The notes below the pieces were generated by a model, which was not told where the DNA came from, ran no database searches, and saw only the letters and a program-made list of their open reading frames with translations. DNA of 64,000 bases from Channallabes apus (taxonomy: Eukaryota > Chordata > Actinopteri > Siluriformes > Clariidae), in the NCBI GenBank assembly GCA_030522415.1, contig CM060107.1, positions 53,002,718 through 53,066,717 of the forward strand, read 5' to 3'. Made by a program: the position numbers and the translations under genes. Positions 22,461 to 33,409 of the stretch are shown here, one piece after another. How positions within the stretch are numbered: position 1 is the first letter of the stretch; each line of letters opens with the position of its first letter.

Positions 22461-23438
22461 ACTGCGGTCAAGCCAGCCGCGGTTCAGAAAAACACGGTCA
22501 AGCCAGCCGCGATTGATTTTAGTGTGCGCACATATTACAGTGATTACGGTAGTTTCAGGACCGACACAGAGACAACGCGCTTTCAGAGCGCTTTTCATTT
22601 AGACGCCCAGGACTGAGAGATAATACAACATGCTCGTCAATTTTTACTTGCTTATTTATTTGCATTTCTGCTTTAATATCCGTGTTATTTATTGGTGACT
22701 TTGACGGTTGTCTGTTACAATATTTTTCTTAAATATTCACCATTCAAATAATTGTTTTATGTAGATAAGTTACAGCAGAATTCGTAGAAAACAGACAAAA
22801 TAATGTATTTAGTCTTTCTAAATACCAGAATTGATTTTTATTTTGTTTTACTGTTCAAAAGTAGCAGTTATTCTTCAATGAATGTTTTCTATAATGAGGA
22901 TTAACGTCTGCTTTGGAAGAGAGGTCAAATAAACAAATGTTCACAATGGGGAAAAAAAGTTAAATAAAATGCCTTTATTTCACTTCAGAGACCTATGAAA
23001 AAATAAATTCTAGTAAGTATAAAACGCCATGGTCAGTTTTTATCCCATATAATGTACACACATTATATGATAAAAAAAAAAAGTAGAAAAAAACAATGAT
23101 CAGTTCTTATTCAGGACGTCCCATACTATATACACACCAAATATGAAACAATTTTACTGCAGCATTTTTGAGATATTGGACATTATTACACTTTAAAGGG
23201 GTATAAAGACCCCATTTCTAATAAGTAGAAAAAAACAATGATCAGTTCTTATTCAGGACGTCCCATACTATATACACACCACATATGAAATATTTTACTG
23301 CAGGATTTTTCAGATATGGGGCATTCTCTCTGTGTTGTTCATGAAACTACCGTAATCACTGTAATATGCGCGCGCACTAAAATCAATCGCGGCTGGCTTG
23401 ACCGTGTTTTTCTGAACCGCGGCTGGCTTTACCGCAGT
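22461..23438. mobile_element. hAT-type MITE with about 100-bp inverted ends and 8-bp target duplication
   Basis: Left end ACTGCGGTCAAGCCAGCCGC and right end (complement) ACTGCGGTAAAGCCAGCCGC begin inverted repeats that run about 98 bp and include a duplicated GCCAGCCGCG motif. AAATTAGA flanks both sides exactly (22453-22460 and 23439-23446). Eight-base duplications point to the hAT superfamily. There is no transposase; the middle is AT-rich with tandem units (23020-23310). Confidence 0.8.
23020..23310. repeat. Two to three diverged tandem units inside the MITE
   Basis: The phrase CAATGATCAGTTCTTATTCA followed by GGACGTCCCATACTATATAC occurs at 23093 and 23236 (about 143 bp apart), with a more diverged version near 23030. 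Confidence 0.65.
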
Positions 23439-23893
23439 AAATTAGAGCTGCTGTCAATACTGTATGAACATATGTACAGGTTCTTTACTCGTAACTCATT
23501 AATAAAGTTCGGCTTCAGAAAAAAAAACGTTTATTGCTAGTGCTCTTTTACCATTTAATGCTTTAACACACACGACTCAGTTTGTTCAGAAATGGCATCT
23601 AACTGGCGAGCCTTTGTCTGAACACGCCGTTTTCACTCGGGGTGGGGGTAAGAAACACACATCTCGGTGTATTAATCCGCGCGCTCGGTTCGTTATTATT
23701 TTATTTATTTATTTATTTACCACAGGACCCATGGGGGCTCCGTAGGTTCAGGTTTTTACACGAAAATGGTGTTTTGTGAATCTCCACACTATTAAAAACT
23801 GAAATTGCTAATTGTACGTCCTGAGATTAAGATGAACATTAATTGGGAGTCATGAAAGTGAGAATCACATCCAAAAAAGAAAGCTAAACTTAC

Positions 23894-24124
23894 CTCGAAC
23901 ACGACAAACTCCAGCTCCAGCCACGCCGTGTTGTACTGTACCTCCGTGATGATCCACAACCGACTGATCCACAGCGCGGGCACAGCGTCTCCAAACACGC
24001 ATGCGCAGTTTAATTTGCACACATTTTCGGCTTCAGTAGACACACAATACTTCAGACTGAAACACGACTGCCCCCTACAGGTAATGAAGGGCATGTTCAC
24101 AGCTTCCCGCACGCAGCCGCGCAA
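23894..24124 (-). CDS. Possible first coding exon, unrecognised
   Basis: On the minus strand an ATG at 24124 starts 77 open codons that end in a consensus donor (TTCGAG|GTAAGT). The end reads WIITEVQYNTAWLELEFVVF, which looks like real protein. The surroundings are CpG-rich with a GCGCATGCGT motif near 23999. Whether it splices to 21654-21889 on the same strand is inference; the intervening MITE (22461-23438) would then be in an intron. I do not recognise the product. Confidence 0.3.
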
Positions 24125-24352
24125 AGCCGCGGCAAGTCACAGGATCCCTTTTCTCGAAACGCGCGTTTTTAATGGCGACATCTGTATATAAACCCCATCT
24201 TTTGCTGTTAATAAACAGAGACCTTTCTGACAGACAACGTGTGTGTGTGTGTTTGACTGAATCTCTCCTGGCGCCAGAAAAGCTTACCGAAGCACAGTGG
24301 ACAGACCGAGCAACTCGCCTCTTCTACTACAAAACTTTAGAAAAACTTTACA

Positions 24353-24848
24353 GGAAGTTAAAAAGTTAAATATTTAAAGTTTTATTACCATCAAGTAACG
24401 AGTCACATCATGGTCAGCAAACCAGTTAGTGGTAGTGTTTGAGCTCATGAGGCTTACACTCCGTGTTGAAGGTATAGATGATCATCTTCTGGACAACTCA
24501 GCAGTCTTCCCCATGATTATAGTTGTGTGGACTGAAATATACTGAGAGATACACAGTATAGAAATAATTTTAAAGTAATTTTATCAAACCCGAAGTGAAA
24601 TATTCTAATAGTTTGACATACTGATGTAAGCAGTAATCATTGGAATTAAAACAAAAAGACCTTACGCTTCATGTGTAATTACTCTAAAATACCTTTCGAA
24701 TTACATAAAAAAAACATTTTCCATAATAGAGTATTCAAATTTTTTGAGATACACTATACGTAAATGTATGCGGATGTGTTTGTTTTACAGTTGAAGGAGT
24801 CTTTTGAGGTAAAACGTTTAAGAACCTATGCTTTAACTGCTGAACATA
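24353..24848 (+). repeat. Direct repeat X, copy 1
   Basis: About 495 bp starting GGAAGTTAAAAAGTTAAATA recur nearly unchanged at 52969-53459. This copy ends exactly where the TIR element at 24849 begins, whereas the other continues into CATATGGGATTAATG, which therefore looks like the unoccupied site. Confidence 0.85.
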
Positions 24849-25556
24849 CACTCTAAAAAATGATTTTGTGGCCTTGTAAATTTCACAGTAATAAACAGGT
24901 TATGTTACCTTAATAAAATCTCTAAAAGTCACATACATGATTGTTTGAGTTAGACAAATCAAAATAAATGCCTAAAAAAACTACTGTTCTGTTTGTCTTA
25001 AATTTACACTATAATTTAAGTTTATTTCACAAATAGAAATTAGTATTTGACTAACTGAATTATATTTTTAACAGGCACTTGATATTTTTGATACATTTCA
25101 ATCAAAATGTTTGGTAATGGAGTAATTAATGCTGATTAGTTTCAAGAACTACAATTATCACTCATTCCATCTCAATGTTCTTTATATTTAACAAGAAAAA
25201 CTTAAATTTTGTACTTGTTTGTTCCAACCACCGAACTGCTCAGGTAAAGCGGCGTTAATACAGACACTTAAAATCTGGTGTAAAAGGAGAGATTTAACAC
25301 CGAGCCGCGTGCGCGTGCATGTCCGGGTTTCTCGGTGTAACCGGCCGCGGTTGTGCCGCAATATTTGAATTTCTCCCGCCGAATGCGGTGATTTTGCGCA
25401 GCCAACCGTCACTGTGGCGATGATATAAAAATAGCGTGTTGAAATAATTACCGCGTGTGTACCGGGTCCACCTCACACACTGAACCGCGAGTCTGCTCGG
25501 GTCACTCCGACACTTTAAGGAGGAAACGCAGAACAAAGCAGATTTAAACAGCAGAA

Positions 25557-25622
25557 ATGAGGTGCAGTGTCCGGACTCTGGCACTGTTTACACACCTGGC
25601 AGTGTTTTATCCGTTACTGTAT
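25557..25622 (+). CDS. Possible first exon coding a signal peptide
   Basis: ATG starts 22 codons reading MRCSVRTLALFTHLAVFYPL then LY, a basic start plus hydrophobic core as in a secretory signal, and ends at TAT|GTGAGT, a consensus donor. The upstream 250 bp is CpG-rich. The next plausible exon (acceptor TTTCACAG at about 26138) meets a stop after four codons, so either the splice differs or the gene is dead. Function unknown. Confidence 0.35.
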
Positions 25623-26418
25623 GTGAGTATTTATAACATGATTAAACACTGAGCAACAGGAAACGTAAATGCATCAGATGTGAGTCCAGCAGCAGTAACA
25701 CTGCAGAGAGCAACAGCTCTGAGTCCAGCACAGCTCCAGTCATGATGTACAGCACTACAGACAGGCAGTTTGATTAGCAGTATAATGGTCTATAGCTTTG
25801 TTTAAAACAATAGAACTTCAAACCTTTTACTCAAGTTAAAGTCATAAGTACATGCCGTTCTAAACTTCTAATGTATTTGCTGTACAAAAGTACTACAAGT
25901 ACTTCACAAACATAACCGTGTACTTAAACATTATTAAAATGGCTGTTGATTAAATAAATGTTCTAAGTAAAAGTACAACATTTCTCTCGGAATTATAATT
26001 GGCAGAAATAATATAAAATTTAAATATCGAAGTGAAATATGTTATGTAGGTTGTGATATATAAGTAAAATAAAACTAAAACATATTTTTAAATCATTTTT
26101 GTGAAACGTTATATATTTTCAATATCTCTTTCACAGCACCAACACCACTAAAGAAGAGACGTTGAATGGAGATAAAACAGGAGGTAAATGTCAACTTTTT
26201 AAATGTTTCAGAAGTATTAAATGTGTAACCATTGAATCCAAGATAGAAATTGAAACAAGGCTGGAAATATTTCACTTTACCTATTTTTAATCCAGAATAT
26301 ATTGAATCCACTAGAATATACTAGATTTTCCAGTAACTAAAGTAAAAAAAATATATAGTTGATAGTAATGCTTAAAAAAAGTTGTGTATCATTTTTATAC
26401 AAGGGACAAAGACATGTA

Positions 26419-26717
26419 CAAGGGACATTCAAGTGAAAGCGGGACTTTTAATTGTGCAGAATAACAGAACACACTTATTAGAGTAAAAGCTCCCTTTATT
26501 TCTCTCTATATCTCTGTCTCTATATATGAGGTTGTGCATTGTTCTGCAAGAGCAAAACGCCTTTGGTGATCAAAGCAGTCTGTTTTTTGTAAAAGCATTC
26601 CACTGAAATGTTCACCGGAATTTGACCAGCAATGGGCTCTGTAAAATCAAATCAGTTTTACGTCTTCGTTTCAGAGAATTTTCATCACAAGTCCCGCTTT
26701 GACTTGAACACCACTTA
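26419..26717. mobile_element. Short mariner-type MITE nested in the 2.8-kb element
   Basis: CAAGGGACATTCAAGTGAAA at the left is mirrored by TTTGACTTGAACACCACTTA at the right, with TA on both outer sides. About 300 bp, no coding. A lone end of the same family is at 1864-1896. Confidence 0.6.
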
Positions 26718-27634
26718 TAGATCAGTGTGATGATGCATATAGTAACAGTCACACTTGTACTTACTTGTATACTATAATTCCTTTTTTAGGTGCCAGCTTA
26801 TGGGATGGCGGTGTAAGCTCTGCACATGTGTCGCATCATCAAAAGGAATTTCGATCATTACGGAGTGAAGCATGGTACTGTTGTGTTGATCAATGATATT
26901 CAGTGTCCTGTCTTCATTTAGACTGTCATTGCTTCTTTAAGACCTGAGAATGTCTGCACACACATTTGTATGGATCCCACAGTTTGCAGGAAACTGAAGT
27001 GTGAAGGTCTGCAATGTTTCAGATGTAAAATGTGACTGTGATTCTGTTCTAATACAAAAGTCTACTTTCCACATATGAACTGTATAATACTTGTGGCAGA
27101 CATATTGTTTGTGAGACTGTGTACTAATGAGATCAATTCAGCTCATTGTTTATGATCTTGTTACATGTCATTTGCAAAGTAAACCAGATTGAGTTTAGAC
27201 GTCATGTCTTGTCAAATTTGGCAAATAAATGTTTAATTAAAATGGTAATGTGTGTATTGTGTCTTTGTTTATAATTAGATATGTCATTAGATACATTGAA
27301 AAAAAAATTGGAAAAAAAACTTGATTAAAAGCTAAATATACAGTATTTATTTATATATGTATGAATTAAATTAATTTAAAATAAGTAAAAGTAGCACATT
27401 TGTTTGTTAAATAAGTCTAATTTTCAGTTTCTTCTACCTTCCATTTCAATCATATTCACTTAGGGTAACCTTGCATTAACTTCTGATTTTCATTACATTT
27501 ACTCAATTTTGTACATTATTGTACTAAAAAAAGTTATTCAGGTCTACTTCAATTTTTAGATTTATATTGATATTTTTAAGTGTAAAAATGTTTCACCAAA
27601 AAAATTGAGTACAGCAGTTTTATTTTTTAGAGTG

Positions 27635-27880
27635 TTGTTCTTTCCGGCTGATGCCTTTATATGAGACTGATATGAACACAGCACTGCTCCACTCCACCTC
27701 CCAGTAACAGCGTCCACACACTCTCTTTACTCAACACCTGAATCTAGTAGTGAGATCTATCTGAATAATCAGACTACTGCTGCTTTCTCACACTGTATCT
27801 CACCGCTCTGTTTTTCACAGACATAATGAGGTCACGATGTGCCGTGTTGGGATCCAAAGTCAGATAACAGAAATTTAAAA
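27635..27880 (-). pseudogene. N-terminal half of a B30.2 exon, cut by a transposon end
   Basis: On the minus strand this matches the start of the finTRIM last exon (LTLDPNTAH, LFRSV-like helix, ERVWTL-type block, [17 protein letters not shown]). The intron acceptor AG has become AA. The match stops at 27635, the first base after the right end of the 2.8-kb element. The missing C-terminal half is the fragment at 55398-55553, which ends at the corresponding base (see findings). Confidence 0.75.
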
Positions 27881-28316
27881 TAAACGGAAAAACTAATTGA
27901 ACAATATGAAGGGAGAAATGCCTTAGCATTAGCTAGAGAGGGGGTGACTGGGGTATTGGCCTATAATAAAAAAATCCATCCATATATTCAATATATTTAA
28001 TCTACAGGGTGGGTGAAAAGTAACTATGTATTAAAAATAGGTAATGTCTATATTTCAAATTAAAATTTATTGAAACAAATTGAACATGTACTTTATTACA
28101 TAGGCAAATAAAAGAAAATATTTAAATCTCAAAGCATCAACCAGTTAATAGAAGCGCCTAGCAGCGGTCATTTGACCGCAATGGGGGAAAAAAAATAAAA
28201 GTAAATACTCCACACTTGATCTAAATCCAGGAGCCTCCTTTCATGACTTTTCCTAGATCTGTGAGCTTAATCACCCAGCATACTGACATTTTCAAAATCG
28301 CACCAGTAAAAGCCAG

Positions 28317-28556
28317 TATAAAGCTATTTTGCTCTTATTTACGTCAAATTACTGACAGCTGCGCGGCGGTGTGACGTTTCCTGCCTTTTCCAACCTGTGA
28401 TTCTCATTTCTCTCAGCAGATGGCGCAAGGGATCGCGCATACTGTACTATCTATGTATATATTTACTGTACTATATATATATAGAAAAGGCAGGACACGT
28501 CATGGCGCCGCACAGCTGTCAGGAATTTCACGTAAATAAGAGCAAAATAGCTTTTT
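28317..28556. repeat. Fold-back inverted repeat (about 75-bp arms)
   Basis: Bases 28317-28391 and 28482-28556 are imperfect reverse complements (AAAGCTATTTTGCTCTTATT in the left arm), with a 90-bp loop containing AT repeats. Likely a small fold-back MITE. Confidence 0.65.
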
Positions 28557-28559
28557 TAC

Positions 28560-29565
28560 TCTCTATTACTGAAAGTAATCATTGCAGTTACTCTTAACAT
28601 TAATGGTTGTAGCGACTGCAGGAAAAGAGAAGCACTGTATTAGCTGGTGCAACAGAAGCCGACAGATGAACACATATAGTATTTATATACACACAATACA
28701 AGGTCTTTAGGTTTTCAATGAAATAGTAAATTTGCAAAAATAAATAAATCAGGAAACTCCATTTGGCTGAACAACACATCACTAAGATCAAGTGTGTTTT
28801 AGAAGAGCTGAAGTTATACCTCGCTGGTCGTTGCTTCACCCTTGTTTGTCACACACACGTGTGCACGTGTGCCTTCATCACAGTTACTTTATGCATTGCA
28901 TGCCACACACATAACCGAATTTAGCCAGGTTAGCTACTGAACACTATCCCAATTAGCAATTTTTTTAACTTATGATGTAATTTATTGATGTTAAGAGGAT
29001 AACCCCTTGAGATGAAACATCTCGATTTCGAGGGGGTCCTCAAGACATAGGGCAAAGACAAAACAACACATGTACATTAGCAGTCACTCAAGCTCTCCCT
29101 CATCCCACCTCAACCGCCCCACCGACCCCACATACTCATTATTGAAAACAGATACAGTTCATGTAAACAAGAAAAAACATATGTGTATGCAAGTATTACT
29201 GTAAAAAGCATGATGATGTGTAGTCCATACACACATGTATATGCACGTATTCACATAATACACATATAGACATACATCCATACTAACATATACACATAAT
29301 GAGTAAAAAAGTAATGAATAAATAAATAAGTCAATCACACACGAGGAAACATTTACAGCAATATTTTGCTTGCAAATAGATGAAAAGCGATGCTTTGAAG
29401 GAATACAAAGTAGTAATAGATCTTAAAGATCCAGGCAATTGCCATTAGTCTAAAAAACGAAATATAATACAGAAAACATAAACAGAACATCTTCCCAAAC
29501 ATATATCAAGCTTATTTAAAATCCTAAAAAAGCATAAACATTCAAAGTACCTGGAAAACGGAGTA
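28560..29565. other. Gene-free AT-rich spacer
   Basis: Nothing convincing on either strand. A CTTGAGATGAAACATCTCGA palindrome-like stretch sits near 29005. Confidence 0.4.
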
Positions 29566-29868
29566 AATAATCATAACAACCATAAGTTCCCGCCTCCTCT
29601 GCACGAGCTGACCGGTAAATCTAACACACCAAGAGAGACAAGACTGACAGGCAGAACAGCCAATCATCAGCCGGTGTCATGTTTGAGAGGGAGGGGAGAG
29701 GAGAGCTGAAGCGAGCATAGACACAGAGCGGCCAGAGGAGGAGCGAATGCGAAGGCGTTTGTTCAAAACTGCGGGAAAACTGTAGGAAAAGTGTGGGTGT
29801 TGAACCCTCTCACCGGGAAAAGTGTGGGTGTTAAAACACCCACATCCCCCACGGGTGCGACGCCCCTG
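29566..29868 (-). mobile_element. hAT-like transposon terminus cutting into the I-type LINE
   Basis: On the minus strand the terminus reads CAGGGGCGTCGCACCCGTGG starting at 29868. It resembles the ends of the element at 17826-19914. Two copies of AAAAGTGTGGGTGTT (29788 and 29818) and a GC-rich tract follow. I could not find the other end, so its extent is unknown. Confidence 0.45.
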
Positions 29869-32800
29869 CCTTAAGACTTTGGTTTAGTCCTGTGTGTCCT
29901 ATTCTTAGCCTAGTTATGATGATCTCCTCTCTTCTGTTTCTGCCCCATACTTTCCCTCTTTTGATCTTTTTTTGGATTTGATGCATGTGTCTACCTGTTT
30001 CTCCTTCATCCCATCTTTCTTGCCATATTTTGTTTGTGTGTTCTTTAATTATTTTCTTAACTTCTGCTCTGCTTATTGGGATTTTTATTTGGACATTATT
30101 GCTTTTGAGTGCTTGTTTGGCGAGTTTATCTGCTTGTTCGTTTCCTTTTACACCTACATGTGCTGGTACCCATAGAACAGTAATCCTCACATCTTTATGG
30201 TATAATTCTGTTACTAATTGTAATATATTATGTAGGATGTCCAGTCTACATGAGTTTCCTGTTTCTAGACTGGTTATGGCCGACATGTTGTCAGATGCTA
30301 TTATTGTCTCTCCTTGGTGATTCTTTTCCACCCATTTAAGTGCCATTTGTATTCCTATTAGTTCGGAGGTGTATACTGATAGTTGATCTGTTATTCTTTT
30401 TTTAGCTGATATTTTGTGTTGCGGGATGTAGAACGCTGCCCCTGTTCGTCCCGTACCTGGGTCTTTGGAACCATCCGTGTATATTATTAATTTCTTTTTT
30501 CCTATTGTTTTAATATGATTTTGCACTATTAGCCAGCATGGAATGTGTGTTGGGTTGTCCTTAATTTTTTGTTTTAAGCTTACATCTACTGGTGGGGCTA
30601 TCAGTTTCCATGGTGGGGTGTTGTGTAGTGGTACTGTGGGACTGATGTTGAGTTTATGGAGTCTTAGGCCTTTTGCTCTAGTGTCTCCTATCCATCCGAA
30701 GCTGTATATGTTAGTTTTGCTGTGTTCCCAGCATTCTTTAAGAATATTCTTTGTTGGATGTTCTTTATTATGCCCTTGTAGGTTAACCCAGTATGCCAAC
30801 AGTAGTTTTATTCTTCTTATTCTTATCGGCATTACTTCCATTTCTACTTGCATAGCTGATACTGGGGATGTTTTGAAGGCCCCACTACAAACTCTTAAGG
30901 CTTGAGCTTGCATAGTGTCTAACTGTTTTAGGTTGGATTCTGCTGCTGACATGTATGCTAAGCACCCATAGTCTATAGTAGCTCTCATGAATGCATTGTA
31001 TATGCTTACTAACGAGGCTCTGTTAGCTCCCCATGACTGTCCTGTAAGGCACCGCATTACGTTTATGATTTTATTGCATTTTTCTTTTATTTTCTTTATA
31101 TGTGTTTTCCAGGTTAGCTTTTCGTCAAAGTACATTCCTAGGTATTTGATTGTCTGTACTTGTTTTAGTTCTTGTTTGTATAGTTTTAGAGAGATATTCT
31201 TATGTCTCTTTGTAAAGCATATACTGTGTGTCTTTGTTAGAGATATCTTAAATCCCCATTTATTTGCCCATTTTTCTACCTCTTTTATTGCTTTCTGCAT
31301 CTTGGTGTTAATGTATTCTATGTTCCTGCCTCTGATCCACAGTGCTCCGTCATCTGCATATAGTGATTTTCCTATTGTTTCTTCTACTCCATCAAATATG
31401 TCGTTTATCATGATGCTGATTAATATTGGGCTACAAATGCTTCCTTGCGGGGTGCCGTTTTCTACTGTGTATTTTTTTGAGTATTCAGTACCCACTCTGA
31501 CTTCTATTGTTCTATTTTCTAAAAAGTTCTTTATCCAATCATGCATTTTGCCTCTTATTCCTAATTTGTTTAGTTTGCATAGTAGACCTTCTTTCCAGAG
31601 CATATCATATGCTTTTTCAATATCAAAGAAGACTGCAATTACCTTCTCCTTATTTGTTTGTGCTTTTCTTATTTCAGATTCTAGATTTAATATTGCATCC
31701 ATAGTACTTCTTCCTTTTCTAAACCCATTTTGGAATGGTGATAGAAGTTTGTTTATTTCTAAGTAGTGTGTTAGTCTTTCTGTTACCATTCTTTCCATTG
31801 TGTTTCCTATTTGCGATGTGAGTGCAATTTGCCTGTAGTTAGTAGGGTCTGAGGCTTCTTTACCTGGTTTTAGTACTGGTATTATAGTGGCTAGTTTCCA
31901 GTCTTTGGGGATATTGCCTGTTTCCCATATTAAGTTGAAGAGTCTTAATATCTGTTGAGTTGATTTCTCAGTCATGTTCATAAGCATTTTGTAGCAGATG
32001 TTATCTCTTCCTGGTGTTGTTTGCCGTGCCCTTGTTGTTGCTTTTTTAAACTCATATATTGAGAATGGGAGGTCTAGTTCTTCTGTGTTGCTTTCCTTTC
32101 TTCTTATTTCCTTGTGTTGAATTATTGTGTTTTTCATATTCTCTCTCATATCGCTGGGTATGTTTTCTGAACTGTGTATGTTGACAAATGTCATGGCTAA
32201 TGCCTCTGCTTTTTCTTTATTACTTATTGCAGTTCCTTTATTATACTGTAGCACTGGAATTTCATTTTTAGTATTTAAACCGTTCATTTTCCTTATCATT
32301 CTCCAGATGTTTGTTAGTTGTGTCTCTCTTCCTATTGTGTTGCAGTACTGTCTCCAGTGTGTGCGTTTTGCTGTTCTTATGTTTTTCCTGACTATCGCCT
32401 GTGCTTTCTTATATTGGATTAGTTTTTCTAGTGTATGTTGTTTTTTAAGTTGCTTGAATGCTTTATTTCTATTTTTGATTGCCTTGCTACAGTCTTCATT
32501 CCACCATGGTACGTATTTTCCTTTTCTTACGCCTTTGTTTTTTGGAATAGTTTTACATGCTGTTTGGTTAATAATATTAGTTATTCTGTTTTTAAGTTCT
32601 TCTATTTCTGTTATACTTTTAAGTGATTCTTCCTCATATCTCGTGTCTATATTTGCTTTAAATTTCTCCCACTTAGCTTTCCCCAGTATCCATCTCTGTA
32701 TTTTATTTTCCTGCTCTTGTCTGTTGCTTACTCCTATTTTAATTAATATTGGATAATGGTCACTTCCCATTGTATTGTACCTTTGGGTTTTCCAAGTACA

Positions 32801-33409
32801 TATTCCTGCAATTTCCTTTGACACTATTGTTAAGTCTATTGCACTCTCTGTGTTATGTGTGCTGTTGTATCTGGTTCCCTCGCTATTGTTTATACATACT
32901 AGACCTTTATTTATTATGAATTCCTCTACTACCTCCCCATTTGTATCTGTTTCTCTGCTTCCCCAGAGTGTGTTGTGCGCATTAAAGTCACCACACCATA
33001 TAATGTGTTCTTCCCATTTTCCTATTATTTCTTCCAGTATATTGTTATTTAATTTTTTACATGGATTGTAGTAGTTTACTATTGTTATGTTGTTTTCCTC
33101 TGTCCATACTTTGACTGTTATTGTTTCATGTTCATTTTTAGTTTCCACTATTTTATATTTAGTTCCTTCTTCTATTAGTATTGCTACTCCTCCTCCATTC
33201 CCTTTTTCTCTATCTTTCCTAATTGTTGTATAACCCAGTATCTTGAATTCCCATTTAGTTTTTAGCCATGTTTCTTGTATACATATAATTTGTGGTTTTT
33301 CTGGTTCATCTGCTATGAATTTTTTGAGTTCTTGTCCGTTAGCTATTAAGCTTCTTGCATTCCATTGTATTATCTTTATTTCTGGTTTATATATTGATTG
33401 CACTCTCAT
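29831..33409 (-). CDS. LINE ORF2: APE endonuclease, reverse transcriptase and RNase H
   Basis: The 1192-codon frame makes the enzyme that nicks target DNA and reverse-transcribes the LINE RNA. The AP-type endonuclease covers about residues 10-225 (IIQWNARSL, CIQETWL, WCGDFNAHNTLWGS, GSDHYPI). RT lies at about 490-760, with PGRDNICYKML, the NYRQIALTS stretch, FRKGRSTMDAI, FFDIEKAYD and the catalytic YADD near residue 684. RNase H is near 975-1110 (IYTDGSKDPGTGRTGAAFY, SELIGIQMALKW, WVPAHVGVKGNEQADKLAK). The start overlaps the end of ORF1 by 23 bases in another frame, consistent with reinitiation or coupled translation. The last dozen or so codons come from the invading hAT-like terminus, so the native C-terminus is lost and full activity is doubtful. 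Confidence 0.9.
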   Translation of the reverse strand: MRVQSIYKPEIKIIQWNARSLIANGQELKKFIADEPEKPQIICIQETWLKTKWEFKILGYTTIRKDREKGNGGGVAILIEEGTKYKIVETKNEHETITVKVWTEENNITIVNYYNPCKKLNNNILEEIIGKWEEHIIWCGDFNAHNTLWGSRETDTNGEVVEEFIINKGLVCINNSEGTRYNSTHNTESAIDLTIVSKEIAGICTWKTQRYNTMGSDHYPILIKIGVSNRQEQENKIQRWILGKAKWEKFKANIDTRYEEESLKSITEIEELKNRITNIINQTACKTIPKNKGVRKGKYVPWWNEDCSKAIKNRNKAFKQLKKQHTLEKLIQYKKAQAIVRKNIRTAKRTHWRQYCNTIGRETQLTNIWRMIRKMNGLNTKNEIPVLQYNKGTAISNKEKAEALAMTFVNIHSSENIPSDMRENMKNTIIQHKEIRRKESNTEELDLPFSIYEFKKATTRARQTTPGRDNICYKMLMNMTEKSTQQILRLFNLIWETGNIPKDWKLATIIPVLKPGKEASDPTNYRQIALTSQIGNTMERMVTERLTHYLEINKLLSPFQNGFRKGRSTMDAILNLESEIRKAQTNKEKVIAVFFDIEKAYDMLWKEGLLCKLNKLGIRGKMHDWIKNFLENRTIEVRVGTEYSKKYTVENGTPQGSICSPILISIMINDIFDGVEETIGKSLYADDGALWIRGRNIEYINTKMQKAIKEVEKWANKWGFKISLTKTHSICFTKRHKNISLKLYKQELKQVQTIKYLGMYFDEKLTWKTHIKKIKEKCNKIINVMRCLTGQSWGANRASLVSIYNAFMRATIDYGCLAYMSAAESNLKQLDTMQAQALRVCSGAFKTSPVSAMQVEMEVMPIRIRRIKLLLAYWVNLQGHNKEHPTKNILKECWEHSKTNIYSFGWIGDTRAKGLRLHKLNISPTVPLHNTPPWKLIAPPVDVSLKQKIKDNPTHIPCWLIVQNHIKTIGKKKLIIYTDGSKDPGTGRTGAAFYIPQHKISAKKRITDQLSVYTSELIGIQMALKWVEKNHQGETIIASDNMSAITSLETGNSCRLDILHNILQLVTELYHKDVRITVLWVPAHVGVKGNEQADKLAKQALKSNNVQIKIPISRAEVKKIIKEHTNKIWQERWDEGETGRHMHQIQKKIKRGKVWGRNRREEIIITRLRIGHTGLNQSLKAGASHPWGMWVF

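Larger units (their letters stand above)
24849..27634 (+). mobile_element. 2.8-kb TIR element with CACTCTAAAAAATRA ends and promoter-like cargo
   Basis: The left end CACTCTAAAAAATGA and the complement of the right end CACTCTAAAAAATAAAA form the inverted termini. No transposase is recognisable. Bases 25290-25560 are CpG-rich with a TATAAAAATAG-like box (25425) and lead into an ATG exon with a consensus donor (25557-25622). Further exon-like pieces with acceptors occur near 26139 and 26790, and AATAAA at about 27224. The left flank is repeat X and the right flank is half of a B30.2 exon, so the two flanks do not belong together. A left-end copy is at 55554-55930. Confidence 0.6.
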
